From NCBI GenBank assembly GCA_009930445.1, contig RZYD01000196.1, positions 1 through 5,125 on the forward strand: 5,125 nucleotides of DNA, read 5' to 3'. Positions 1 to 3,745 of this stretch are shown here, in pieces. This stretch comes from Bacteroidia bacterium. Lineage in GTDB: Bacteria; Bacteroidota; Bacteroidia; Bacteroidales; BM520. Under the pieces are notes generated by a model. That model was not told the DNA's origin. It did no database searches and worked only from the letters and a program-made list of their open reading frames with translations. Each line of letters begins with the position of its first letter. Position 1 is the stretch's first letter. The position numbers and the translations under genes were made by a program.

Positions 1-1
1 A

Positions 2-361
2 GATGTCGTATTATCTTTGTCCAATCACGCATATAATTTGATGAACTGTATGATTGAAGAAGAGCCCAAAGAGACTATTGAGAAGATTTTTGATCTTTTG
101 GATTGTGCTGAAGAATCTGATAATGATGACGAGGGTGTGTCATTTAGATGGAATAATATAAAATGGTATGATTTGTATGAGGAGATTGATTTCATTGAAA
201 ACGCAAAAAAGGTCTTAAATGATCGTAGAATTGGGCATTGTTTTATCCGGGTTGGGGAGGATATGACAGATACAGATATTGTAGATATCAGCTCCAATCG
301 AGATGATCCAGATGAAGAATATAAGCCATTCTATGTAACAAGAGACATTTGCGAGTTTTAA
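2..361 (+). CDS. acidic hypothetical protein, 5'-truncated by window edge
   Basis: The reading frame is open from base 2 to the TAA at 359-361. No start with a Shine-Dalgarno site lies inside it: the TTG at 17 and the ATGs at 41 and 53 have no GGAG upstream, so the true start probably lies before the window. The visible ~119 residues are strongly acidic (about 31 D/E against 12 K/R downstream of the TTG codon), with Asp/Glu runs at the DNDDE and DPDEE stretches and a C-terminal YKPFYVTRDICEF tail. No signal peptide or membrane segment is visible. I do not recognise the family. It is followed after 16 nt by a GC-rich hairpin and then element B of the next gene, so it is the end of its own transcription unit. 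A small acidic protein in a phage early region could bind a host enzyme or mimic DNA, but nothing in the sequence shows this. Confidence 0.75.
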   Translation, partial: DVVLSLSNHAYNLMNCMIEEEPKETIEKIFDLLDCAEESDNDDEGVSFRWNNIKWYDLYEEIDFIENAKKVLNDRRIGHCFIRVGEDMTDTDIVDISSNRDDPDEEYKPFYVTRDICEF

Positions 362-377
362 TTCTTAAACAATTTTA

Positions 378-410
378 GCGGCTTAATAGCTTTCATCGCT
401 ATTAGGCCGC
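378..410 (+). terminator. GC-rich hairpin after the first gene, terminator-like but without U-tract
   Basis: GCGGCTTAATAGC (378-390) pairs with GCTATTAGGCCGC (398-410) through 13 positions with one U-G wobble, around a 7-nt loop. The stem is strong but is followed by GATGATAAAA instead of a run of T. It could be a weak terminator, an mRNA 3'-end stabiliser, or part of the regulatory region of the next gene. A competing 7-bp stem, TCATCGC (393-399) with GCGATGA (409-415), uses part of the same bases. Confidence 0.55.
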
Positions 411-416
411 GATGAT

Positions 417-445
417 AAAAGTCCCGTTGTATTTTACCATATAAG
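417..445 (+). promoter_or_regulatory. element B copy 1, upstream of the csx16-like gene
   Basis: The segment begins AAAAGTCCCGTTG and continues through ATTTTACC to CATATAAG. It is one of five copies in the window. Here TATAAG could be a -10 hexamer, and 35 nt of purine- and CA-rich leader with CGGAG separate it from the ATG at 481. This is the only copy far enough from its gene to act easily as a conventional promoter. No TTGACA-like -35 is present, so a phage-specific activator or an RNA-level role would be required. Confidence 0.5.
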
Positions 446-480
446 AAAACACCAACAACAAACAACATACGGAGCATAAA

Positions 481-1017
481 ATGAATATCGATCTTGTAGT
501 TACACGTCATCAGGCTTTTGTTGATTACTTACTTAAACATAACATGATTAAACCTGATTGTCAGATCATCAAGAAAGCAACACCTGAGAATGTCAAAGGC
601 CGTAATGTAATTGGCATTCTCCCGCTCTGTCTGACACAATACTGTGAATCATATACGGAAATGCGGCTTGATCTTCCGCATAAGCTGGCTGGACGTGATC
701 TGGTTGTTGATGATTTCGAGAAGCATTTTAATTCTATGGGGACGTATCGGGTTTTCCCGTATGATAAGTTCAAAGAGAAAGAAGAACTCTTCCAGAATTT
801 GATTTCGTATATTTGTGATTCCGATGGTGAGTGGGAATCTTTTAAAGAGCATCTTGAAGAGAACGGTGATCCATTTGAATATATCCTGTTTGACATCTGC
901 TCTCACACTGGGGATTTCACGGATTTCTCTGAATACGTGTCTAAATACGCTGATGAGCGCCACAAAGATCGGTTTGAGGCATATATGGACGGATTAAAGA
1001 GAAATAACGCGGCGTAG
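481..1017 (+). CDS. Csx16-like (VVA1548 family) protein with C-terminal extension
   Basis: This 178-aa protein starts at an ATG 8 nt after CGGAG. Residues 1-95 match my recollection of the Csx16/VVA1548 family: an N-terminal beta strand ending in VVTRH (residues 6-10), a helix, the ATPENVKG turn (33-40), NVIGILP (42-48), and LDLPHKLAGRDL (63-74), then a TYRV strand. The same landmarks occur in the 96-aa protein at 3746, to which it aligns without gaps across most of the domain. Csx16 is associated with type III CRISPR loci and has been reported to be a cyclic-oligoadenylate ring nuclease; in a phage it would plausibly remove the defence second messenger. Residues ~96-178 are an acidic, helix-rich extension that I do not recognise and that the usual ~100-aa family lacks. 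The gene is preceded by element B and ends at a strong terminator, so it is monocistronic. Family assignment is fairly sure; activity is inference. Confidence 0.8.
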   Translation: MNIDLVVTRHQAFVDYLLKHNMIKPDCQIIKKATPENVKGRNVIGILPLCLTQYCESYTEMRLDLPHKLAGRDLVVDDFEKHFNSMGTYRVFPYDKFKEKEELFQNLISYICDSDGEWESFKEHLEENGDPFEYILFDICSHTGDFTDFSEYVSKYADERHKDRFEAYMDGLKRNNAA

Positions 1018-1021
1018 ATTG

Positions 1022-1053
1022 AATGCGGGGTTTAAAACCCCGCATTATTTTTA
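1022..1053 (+). terminator. intrinsic terminator after csx16-like gene 1
   Basis: AATGCGGGG (1022-1030) pairs with CCCCGCATT (1038-1046) around TTTAAAA, followed by ATTTTTA. It begins 5 nt after the TAG stop. The loop differs from the GAAA loop used by most terminators further along the window. Confidence 0.9.
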
Positions 1054-1062
1054 TATTTATCA

Positions 1063-1090
1063 TTGCATTATATAGAATACCTTATATTGT
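1063..1090 (+). promoter_or_regulatory. module A promoter 1 (TTGCAT-16-TATTGT)
   Basis: TTGCAT (1063-1068), a 16-nt spacer and TATTGT (1085-1090) form a sigma70-like pair. The AT-rich upstream tract TTTATATTTATCA is shared with other copies. The predicted start is A1097, the first base before the leader hairpin. The promoter is inferred from conservation across eight copies and from its position ahead of a well-formed gene. Confidence 0.75.
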
Positions 1091-1096
1091 CTTCTT

Positions 1097-1112
1097 ACGT
1101 CGATTTTGACGC
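1097..1112 (+). other. 5'-leader hairpin 1
   Basis: CGTC (1098-1101) and GACG (1108-1111) enclose a GATTTT loop. The hairpin starts essentially at the predicted transcription start, so the mRNA would carry a 5'-terminal stem-loop. The flanking A1097/C1112 do not pair, unlike in the copies at 1680 and 3273. Confidence 0.6.
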
Positions 1113-1138
1113 GAAACATTCAAAGAAGGAGATTTATC

Positions 1139-1390
1139 ATGAAGGCTATTGAGATTATCGCGAAGACAGACATGGAGATTCGTGAGGCTGAAGGAGATAA
1201 AGATATTACATGGGAACCGCAGGCCCATGAATTGATCGAGGAATTTGAGAAAGAGATTGTCTCTTGGGAATACTATTCCAGCGATGGCGATCTGAATTTT
1301 TACAACGAAGATGACGACCTCGTTGTCTCTCTTCGTATTGAGGAGGACGAAGATGGAAATCTCTTCGTCACCGGGGCTGAAGATCGTTAG
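1139..1390 (+). CDS. strongly acidic 83-aa hypothetical protein
   Basis: The start is the ATG at 1139, 8 nt after an AAGGAG site; an in-frame ATG at 1106 lies inside the leader hairpin and has no ribosome site. The protein has about 27 D/E and 7 K/R residues (net near -20), a helical N-terminal half (residues 1-42) and a beta-rich C-terminal half containing LNFYNEDDDLVVSLRI followed by an acidic EEDEDGNLFV turn. No signal peptide, membrane segment or catalytic motif is visible. The pattern of an FY strand, an acidic turn, a hydrophobic strand and G-x-(L/E)-F recurs loosely in the product of 1720, so the two may be remote paralogs. It is a single-gene unit between promoter A1 and the terminator at 1400. 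Function is unknown; the acidity would suit binding to a basic protein surface or DNA mimicry, which is speculation. Confidence 0.85.
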   Translation: MKAIEIIAKTDMEIREAEGDKDITWEPQAHELIEEFEKEIVSWEYYSSDGDLNFYNEDDDLVVSLRIEEDEDGNLFVTGAEDR

Positions 1391-1399
1391 ATTAAATAT

Positions 1400-1425
1400 G
1401 GGACGCGAAAGCGTCCCTTTTTATT
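1400..1425 (+). terminator. intrinsic terminator, GAAA tetraloop
   Basis: GGGACGC (1400-1406), GAAA, GCGTCCC (1411-1417), then TTTTTATT. It starts 9 nt after the stop. Nearly identical hairpins recur at 1978, 2345 and 3591. Confidence 0.93.
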
Positions 1426-1449
1426 ATCTATTACTGGTCAATTATCCAG

Positions 1450-1478
1450 AAAAGTCCCGTTGGTTTTTACCTATATGG
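1450..1478 (+). promoter_or_regulatory. element B copy 2
   Basis: AAAAGTCCCGTTGG followed by TTTTTACCTATATGG. The GGGAG ribosome site of the 1489 gene follows immediately, leaving almost no room for a conventional 5' leader if TATATG were a -10. GGTTTTTACC can form a small TTTT-loop hairpin. CTGG (1434-1437) and CCAG (1446-1449) just upstream can also pair. Confidence 0.5.
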
Positions 1479-1488
1479 GAGTGTTGCC

Positions 1489-1617
1489 ATGAACAATGTC
1501 ATCACCATAAAACAAGATGATGTGAAAATCAGAAAACAGTTTGCAAGGCCAACGGCTATCATCAAAGATAAAACCAAGTATAAACGCAAAGAGAAACACA
1601 AGAATAGTATTGGGTGA
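1489..1617 (+). CDS. basic 42-aa hypothetical peptide
   Basis: A short ORF from ATG 1489 to TGA 1615-1617, with GGGAG 8 nt upstream. The product is highly basic (13 K/R, 4 D/E), with the Lys-rich tail KDKTKYKRKEKHKN at residues 26-39. No membrane segment. Residues 18-22 read FARPT; the class-B product of 2997 has FQARPT at nearly the same position (19-24), and both begin with a short hydrophobic strand, so the two may share an N-terminal origin. No terminator follows: the next module A promoter begins within about 30 nt, so transcription probably runs on into the 1720 gene. The basic tail suggests nucleic-acid or ribosome binding, but this is a guess. Its reality rests on the ribosome site, the element B context and the shared motif. 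Confidence 0.6.
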   Translation: MNNVITIKQDDVKIRKQFARPTAIIKDKTKYKRKEKHKNSIG

Positions 1618-1645
1618 TGGTTTTATAGGTTTTATATATTTAATG

Positions 1646-1673
1646 TTGCATATAATATAACACCCCGTATTGT
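1646..1673 (+). promoter_or_regulatory. module A promoter 2 (TTGCAT-16-TATTGT)
   Basis: TTGCAT (1646-1651) and TATTGT (1668-1673), 16 nt apart, preceded by the conserved tract GTTTTATAGG / TTTTATATATTTAATG. Predicted start at A1680, the first base of the leader hairpin. Confidence 0.75.
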
Positions 1674-1679
1674 GTATTT

Positions 1680-1695
1680 ACGTCGATTTTGACGT
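1680..1695 (+). other. 5'-leader hairpin 2
   Basis: ACGTC (1680-1684) and GACGT (1691-1695) form a 5-bp stem around a GATTTT loop at the predicted 5' end. An unstructured GAACAATCAACACA leader and GGAG follow. Confidence 0.65.
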
Positions 1696-1719
1696 GAACA
1701 ATCAACACAGGAGAACATC

Positions 1720-1968
1720 ATGACCGAGATCAACAACGACATCATTAAGACCTATTGTGCATTTTCTGGAGAAGAATATCTCCATATCACCAGAAATGCT
1801 AACATGTGGATTGAAAACATCTCCTCGCAGATACCTGAGGCTGAGATTTATTTTTACAAGGATGAAAACGAGGAAATTTTCATGAACCTTGAATTGTGCG
1901 AGAATGGGGAATTTAGAGAACTTCTCCGTCCATTTTACGTAGAGAACAATTGCCTGTTCTCGTTGTAA
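1720..1968 (+). CDS. acidic 82-aa hypothetical protein
   Basis: ATG 1720 lies 6 nt after AGGAG within a canonical module A leader. The 82-aa product is acidic (16 D/E, 5 K/R). An N-terminal segment with GEEYLHITRN (17-26) leads into a beta-rich part, AEIYFYKDENEEIF, then MNLELCENGEFRELL. The FY strand, acidic turn, hydrophobic strand and G-x-F order echoes the C-terminal half of the product of 1139, at motif level only. No signal, membrane segment or enzyme motif is seen and I do not recognise the family. It forms a single-gene unit between promoter A2 and the terminator at 1978. The preceding 1489 gene has no terminator, so some read-through expression from element B is possible. Confidence 0.85.
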   Translation: MTEINNDIIKTYCAFSGEEYLHITRNANMWIENISSQIPEAEIYFYKDENEEIFMNLELCENGEFRELLRPFYVENNCLFSL

Positions 1969-1977
1969 ATACAAATT

Positions 1978-2002
1978 TGGACGCGAAAGCGTCCATTTTT
2001 AA
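1978..2002 (+). terminator. intrinsic terminator, GAAA tetraloop
   Basis: TGGACGC (1978-1984), GAAA, GCGTCCA (1989-1995), then TTTTTAA. Same stem as at 1400 apart from the closing pair. Confidence 0.92.
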
Positions 2003-2046
2003 TATCTATTACTGGTAGTAGTTTTATAGGTTTTATATATTTAATG

Positions 2047-2074
2047 TTGCGTTATATAGAATGCTTGTTATTGT
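2047..2074 (+). promoter_or_regulatory. module A promoter 3 (TTGCGT-16-TATTGT)
   Basis: TTGCGT (2047-2052) and TATTGT (2069-2074) with a 16-nt spacer, preceded by GTAGTTTTATAGG and the same AT-rich tract as promoter 2. Predicted start A2081. Confidence 0.75.
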
Positions 2075-2080
2075 CATCTT

Positions 2081-2096
2081 ACGTCGATTTTGACGC
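2081..2096 (+). other. 5'-leader hairpin 3
   Basis: CGTC (2082-2085) and GACG (2092-2095) around GATTTT, at the predicted 5' end. Followed by GAACAATCAACAAT and GGAG. Confidence 0.6.
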
Positions 2097-2120
2097 GAAC
2101 AATCAACAATGGAGATTATT

Positions 2121-2333
2121 ATGCAGACTACTTTTAATGTGAACATGACGCCTGCCGAATTTATTCAGCGCATTTCTTCCGCATTGAACGATGCGGGAAT
2201 TGACGAAGGTTGGTCCGTTGATGAGATTATTTTTTCCTCTCACAACGGAAAGGAGTCCATGACGTTGTTGTGTACCAGCGACGAACTCAATATTGTTGTC
2301 AATATCCTTTATGATGAAGGCCGAATTTCATAA
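2121..2333 (+). CDS. 70-aa hypothetical protein
   Basis: The start chosen is ATG 2121. An in-frame ATG at 2109 overlaps the GGAG ribosome site itself (ATGGAG) and is unlikely to be used. The product begins with a beta-strand-like QTTFNVNM, then a helix TPAEFIQRISSALNDAG (10-26), and a second half with strands around DEIIFSS, SMTLLCTSD and LNIVVNILYDEG. This suggests a small alpha/beta fold. It is mildly acidic and has no membrane segment or signal. I do not recognise the family. It stands as a single-gene unit between promoter A3 and the terminator at 2345. Confidence 0.85.
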   Translation: MQTTFNVNMTPAEFIQRISSALNDAGIDEGWSVDEIIFSSHNGKESMTLLCTSDELNIVVNILYDEGRIS

Positions 2334-2344
2334 GACCAGCATAG

Positions 2345-2367
2345 GGACGCGAAAGCGTCCATTTTTT
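2345..2367 (+). terminator. intrinsic terminator, GAAA tetraloop
   Basis: GGACGC (2345-2350), GAAA, GCGTCC (2355-2360), A, then six T. Third copy of the near-identical hairpin. Confidence 0.93.
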
Positions 2368-2409
2368 GTTTTATATAGTAACAGTTTTACAGGTTTTTTA
2401 TATTTATCA

Positions 2410-2437
2410 TTGCATTATATCGAATACTTTATATTGT
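2410..2437 (+). promoter_or_regulatory. module A promoter 4, hairpin-less variant
   Basis: TTGCAT (2410-2415), 16 nt, TATTGT (2432-2437), preceded by CAGTTTTACAGG and an AT tract. The leader reads GTATTTATCGAAAACAAATCAACAAGGAG when assembled from 2438-2466; compared with promoter 2 it lacks the CGTC-GATTTT-GACG hairpin while keeping both flanks. Confidence 0.75.
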
Positions 2438-2473
2438 GTATTTATCGAAAACAAATCAACAAGGAGATTCATC

Positions 2474-2566
2474 ATGGCCCGCATCAATTTCACAATCAAT
2501 TTTTGCAAGATTACCGCAATAATTACATTTGCCGCATGTGCAATGCGCGTTCTGGAGATCTTATGA
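2474..2566 (+). CDS. 30-aa leader-like hydrophobic peptide
   Basis: ATG 2474 follows AAGGAG by 7 nt downstream of promoter A4. The peptide has a basic start (MAR), a central Lys at residue 12, and a moderately hydrophobic segment ITAIITFAACAM (13-24). Its TGA at 2564-2566 overlaps the ATG of the next gene (ATGA at 2563), indicating translational coupling. It may be a membrane peptide or simply a leader that delivers ribosomes to the 2563 gene. It is not a family I recognise. Its strong ribosome site and the overlap support it as a real gene despite its length. Confidence 0.65.
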   Translation: MARINFTINFCKITAIITFAACAMRVLEIL

Positions 2567-2688
2567 GATACCCGAATCCAAATAAGATATCCATAAATGA
2601 CGTTTGGGAAACAAGTTCAGATGTGTTCTGGACAATAGTTCCCATATTATTCTGGCTTGTGATTATTTACGGATGGTTTCTTTTTTAA
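2563..2688 (+). CDS. 41-aa single-pass membrane protein
   Basis: ATG 2563 overlaps the stop of the 30-aa gene (ATGA) and has GGAG 7 nt upstream, so it has both its own ribosome site and coupling. Residues 1-20 are polar (RYPNPNKISINDVWETSSD). Residues 21-41 form one hydrophobic segment rich in Trp, Phe and Ile that runs to the C-terminus (VFWTIVPILFWLVIIYGW...). This is a C-tail-anchored inner-membrane topology. No holin or spanin signature is evident: it has only one segment, no lipobox and no charged C-terminus. It could modulate a host membrane protein. It is the middle gene of a three-gene unit (2474, 2563, 2711). Confidence 0.72.
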   Translation: MRYPNPNKISINDVWETSSDVFWTIVPILFWLVIIYGWFLF

Positions 2689-2710
2689 CATTAAACATAG
2701 GAGATTCGTC

Positions 2711-2905
2711 ATGGCTACCGCAACAGAGATCAGAAAAAAACGTGAAAGAATGGAAACCCTTCGTGCAATTGTAAAGAAACACCCAAAGATTGACATGGGA
2801 ATTACAAACAAAAACAAATGCCCAGATAGTGAGGATTTATTCTTTATGCTGACCACAATTGATGATCTGGATGAATTTCACCCAAAAAGAAGATACAACG
2901 ACTAA
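2711..2905 (+). CDS. 64-aa hypothetical protein, basic N-terminus and acidic middle
   Basis: ATG 2711 lies 8 nt after AGGAG and 22 nt after the stop of the 2563 gene. No promoter or terminator lies between, so it is the last gene of the A4 operon. Residues 1-28 form a basic amphipathic helix (ATEIRKKRERMETLRAIVKKH). The C-terminal part carries DSEDLFFMLTTIDDLDEF (39-56), predicted helical and acidic, ending in a basic KRRYND. No membrane segment or catalytic motif is visible and the family is not recognised. The unit ends at the GGGGATC-GAAA terminator. Confidence 0.82.
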   Translation: MATATEIRKKRERMETLRAIVKKHPKIDMGITNKNKCPDSEDLFFMLTTIDDLDEFHPKRRYND

Positions 2906-2912
2906 TTTCTAA

Positions 2913-2940
2913 TAATGGGGATCGAAAGATCCCCATTATA
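2913..2940 (+). terminator. GAAA-tetraloop terminator with weak U-tract
   Basis: TAATGGGGATC (2913-2923), GAAA, GATCCCCATTA (2928-2938). The 11-bp stem is strong; the T-tract is only ATTATA. The longer variant at 4039 has the same core. Confidence 0.8.
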
Positions 2941-2957
2941 CCACCAATATATTCTGG

Positions 2958-2987
2958 AAAAGTCCCGTTGGTTTTAACCAATATAGG
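2958..2987 (+). promoter_or_regulatory. element B copy 3
   Basis: AAAAGTCCCGTTGG then TTTTAACCAATATAGG. TTGGT and ACCAA form a perfect small hairpin around TTTA. It shares an extended upstream match with copy 5 (CCA[A/G]TATATTCTGG). AGGAG of the 2997 gene follows directly. Confidence 0.5.
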
Positions 2988-2996
2988 AGTTATGCC

Positions 2997-3203
2997 ATGA
3001 AGATCATTCTACCCAATGTGTTCAAAATATGCAGAAAAGAGTCTGTTAAATTTCAGGCTAGACCAACAAGAAATGGCCGTGCTTATTTCAAGACTGATAT
3101 TCTGGTTTCTACGCCATGCTATTACAATTTAATGAGTGCATTTGGTATTGTGGTTGGAGTAAAGAGGAATAATATCACCAGACTTTTGTTTCGTCATTTG
3201 TGA
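2997..3203 (+). CDS. basic 68-aa hypothetical protein
   Basis: ATG 2997 with AGGAG 7-8 nt upstream; a nearer ATG at 2992 opens only a two-codon frame. The product is basic (13 K/R, 2 D/E). An N-terminal strand KIILPNVFKI is followed by FQARPT (19-24), similar to FARPT in the 42-aa product of 1489. A moderately hydrophobic stretch, YYNLMSAFGIVVGV (41-54), precedes a basic C-terminal tail. The hydrophobic stretch is short for a membrane segment. The gene sits between element B copy 3 and promoter A5 and has no ordinary terminator of its own. Function unknown; the small size and charge suggest nucleic-acid or host-protein binding, without direct support. Confidence 0.7.
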   Translation: MKIILPNVFKICRKESVKFQARPTRNGRAYFKTDILVSTPCYYNLMSAFGIVVGVKRNNITRLLFRHL

Positions 3204-3215
3204 TGGTGTTAAAAT

Positions 3216-3260
3216 AATAAGCATTTTATATTTCATATTGCATTATATAAAATGCTTATT
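3216..3260 (+). repeat. 16-bp perfect inverted repeat spanning the -35 of promoter A5
   Basis: AATAAGCATTTTATAT (3216-3231) is the exact reverse complement of ATATAAAATGCTTATT (3245-3260). The 13-nt centre holds the TTGCAT -35, and the right arm fills the spacer. It begins 12 nt after the 2997 stop, so it could end that transcript, serve as an operator, or both. Confidence 0.8.
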
Positions 3261-3266
3261 TATTGT
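3238..3266 (+). promoter_or_regulatory. module A promoter 5 (TTGCAT-17-TATTGT)
   Basis: TTGCAT (3238-3243) and TATTGT (3261-3266) with a 17-nt spacer, the only copy not spaced by 16. Its -35 lies at the centre of a long inverted repeat. Predicted start around A3273. Confidence 0.75.
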
Positions 3267-3270
3267 CTTC

Positions 3271-3290
3271 TTACGTCGATTTTGACGTAA
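3271..3290 (+). other. 5'-leader hairpin 5 (longest stem)
   Basis: TTACGTC (3271-3277) and GACGTAA (3284-3290) pair through 7 bp around GATTTT. If transcription starts at A3273, five of these pairs are in the RNA. Confidence 0.65.
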
Positions 3291-3313
3291 ACAAGAAACA
3301 CAGGAGAATTACC

Positions 3314-3583
3314 ATGAAGATCGAACACAAATCCAATTTGCCACAACTCATTGAAAAAATCTATAAATATGGGGATGGGGGGCTTGATTTTGACATTGTA
3401 GACGCATCATCTACAATTAATGCTATTGATGCCATTAATATGAACATTAAACAGAAGAAATTTATTCTCTATGCCATAAAGGATAAAAAGAATCCTGTAT
3501 GGACAAGAATAGAAGTTTTCTTTAAAAGAGAGGAAGAGAAATACGACCACTACTGGATTTGTAAATTCAAATTTGAAATATAA
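3314..3583 (+). CDS. 89-aa hypothetical protein
   Basis: ATG 3314 lies 7-8 nt after AGGAG at the end of a module A leader; an in-frame TTG at 3263 overlaps the -10 and cannot be the start. The protein opens MKIEHKSNLPQLIEKIYKYGDGG. Its centre, DFDIVDASSTINAIDAINMNI (24-45), suggests an alpha/beta region. The C-terminal half is strand-like and rich in aromatics and Lys (KKFILYAIKDKK, then WTRIEVFFKREEE, then YDHYWICKFKFEI). This is compatible with a small beta-sheet protein. No signal or membrane segment and no recognised family. Single-gene unit ending at the terminator at 3591. Confidence 0.85.
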   Translation: MKIEHKSNLPQLIEKIYKYGDGGLDFDIVDASSTINAIDAINMNIKQKKFILYAIKDKKNPVWTRIEVFFKREEEKYDHYWICKFKFEI

Positions 3584-3590
3584 TTACCAG

Positions 3591-3615
3591 GGGACGCAAA
3601 TGCGTCCCTTTTTTA
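3591..3615 (+). terminator. intrinsic terminator
   Basis: GGGACGC (3591-3597), AAAT loop, GCGTCCC (3602-3608), then TTTTTT. Same stem as the 1400 terminator, with the GAAA loop changed to AAAT. Confidence 0.93.
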
Positions 3616-3660
3616 TTACATAATACTGGTAGTAGTTTTGTAAGTATTATAAATTTAATG

Positions 3661-3688
3661 TTGCAGATAACATAAAACCAGATAATGT
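3661..3688 (+). promoter_or_regulatory. module A promoter 6 (TTGCAG-16-TAATGT), upstream of csx16-like gene 2
   Basis: TTGCAG (3661-3666) and TAATGT (3683-3688), 16 nt apart, preceded by GTAGTTTTGTAAG and an AT-rich tract. It is more divergent than the other copies in both hexamers. Predicted start at about A3695. Confidence 0.65.
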
Positions 3689-3701
3689 CTTCTCATGGAA
3701 A

Positions 3702-3716
3702 GGGGAATTTCTCCCC
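3702..3716 (+). other. 5'-leader hairpin 6, alternative sequence
   Basis: GGGGA (3702-3706) and TCCCC (3712-3716) around ATTTC. It takes the place of the CGTC-GATTTT-GACG hairpin, with an unrelated stem sequence, between the predicted start and the conserved AACAATCAACAA leader. Confidence 0.65.
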
Positions 3717-3745
3717 AGATAACAATCAACAATTGGAGGCTTATC

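Noticed and set aside
2293..2688. A single 131-aa frame opening at 2293
   Set aside because: It starts inside the 2121 gene without a ribosome site and crosses a terminator and promoter A4. Only its last 41 codons, from ATG 2563, have a proper start.
2992..3000. Two-codon mini-ORF (ATG CCA TGA) overlapping the start of the 2997 gene
   Set aside because: The spacing from GGAG is too short for the first ATG and the other element B genes have only TTG or GTG at the equivalent place, so a regulatory upstream ORF is not supported.
3695..3745. N-terminally extended start for the second Csx16-like protein at ATG 3695
   Set aside because: This ATG sits at the predicted transcription start and the extension would encode the leader hairpin and CAATCAAC leader. 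GGAGG is placed correctly for ATG 3746, and the extension has no counterpart in the paralog. The same reasoning rejects the starts at 1106, 2109, 3263 and 4458.
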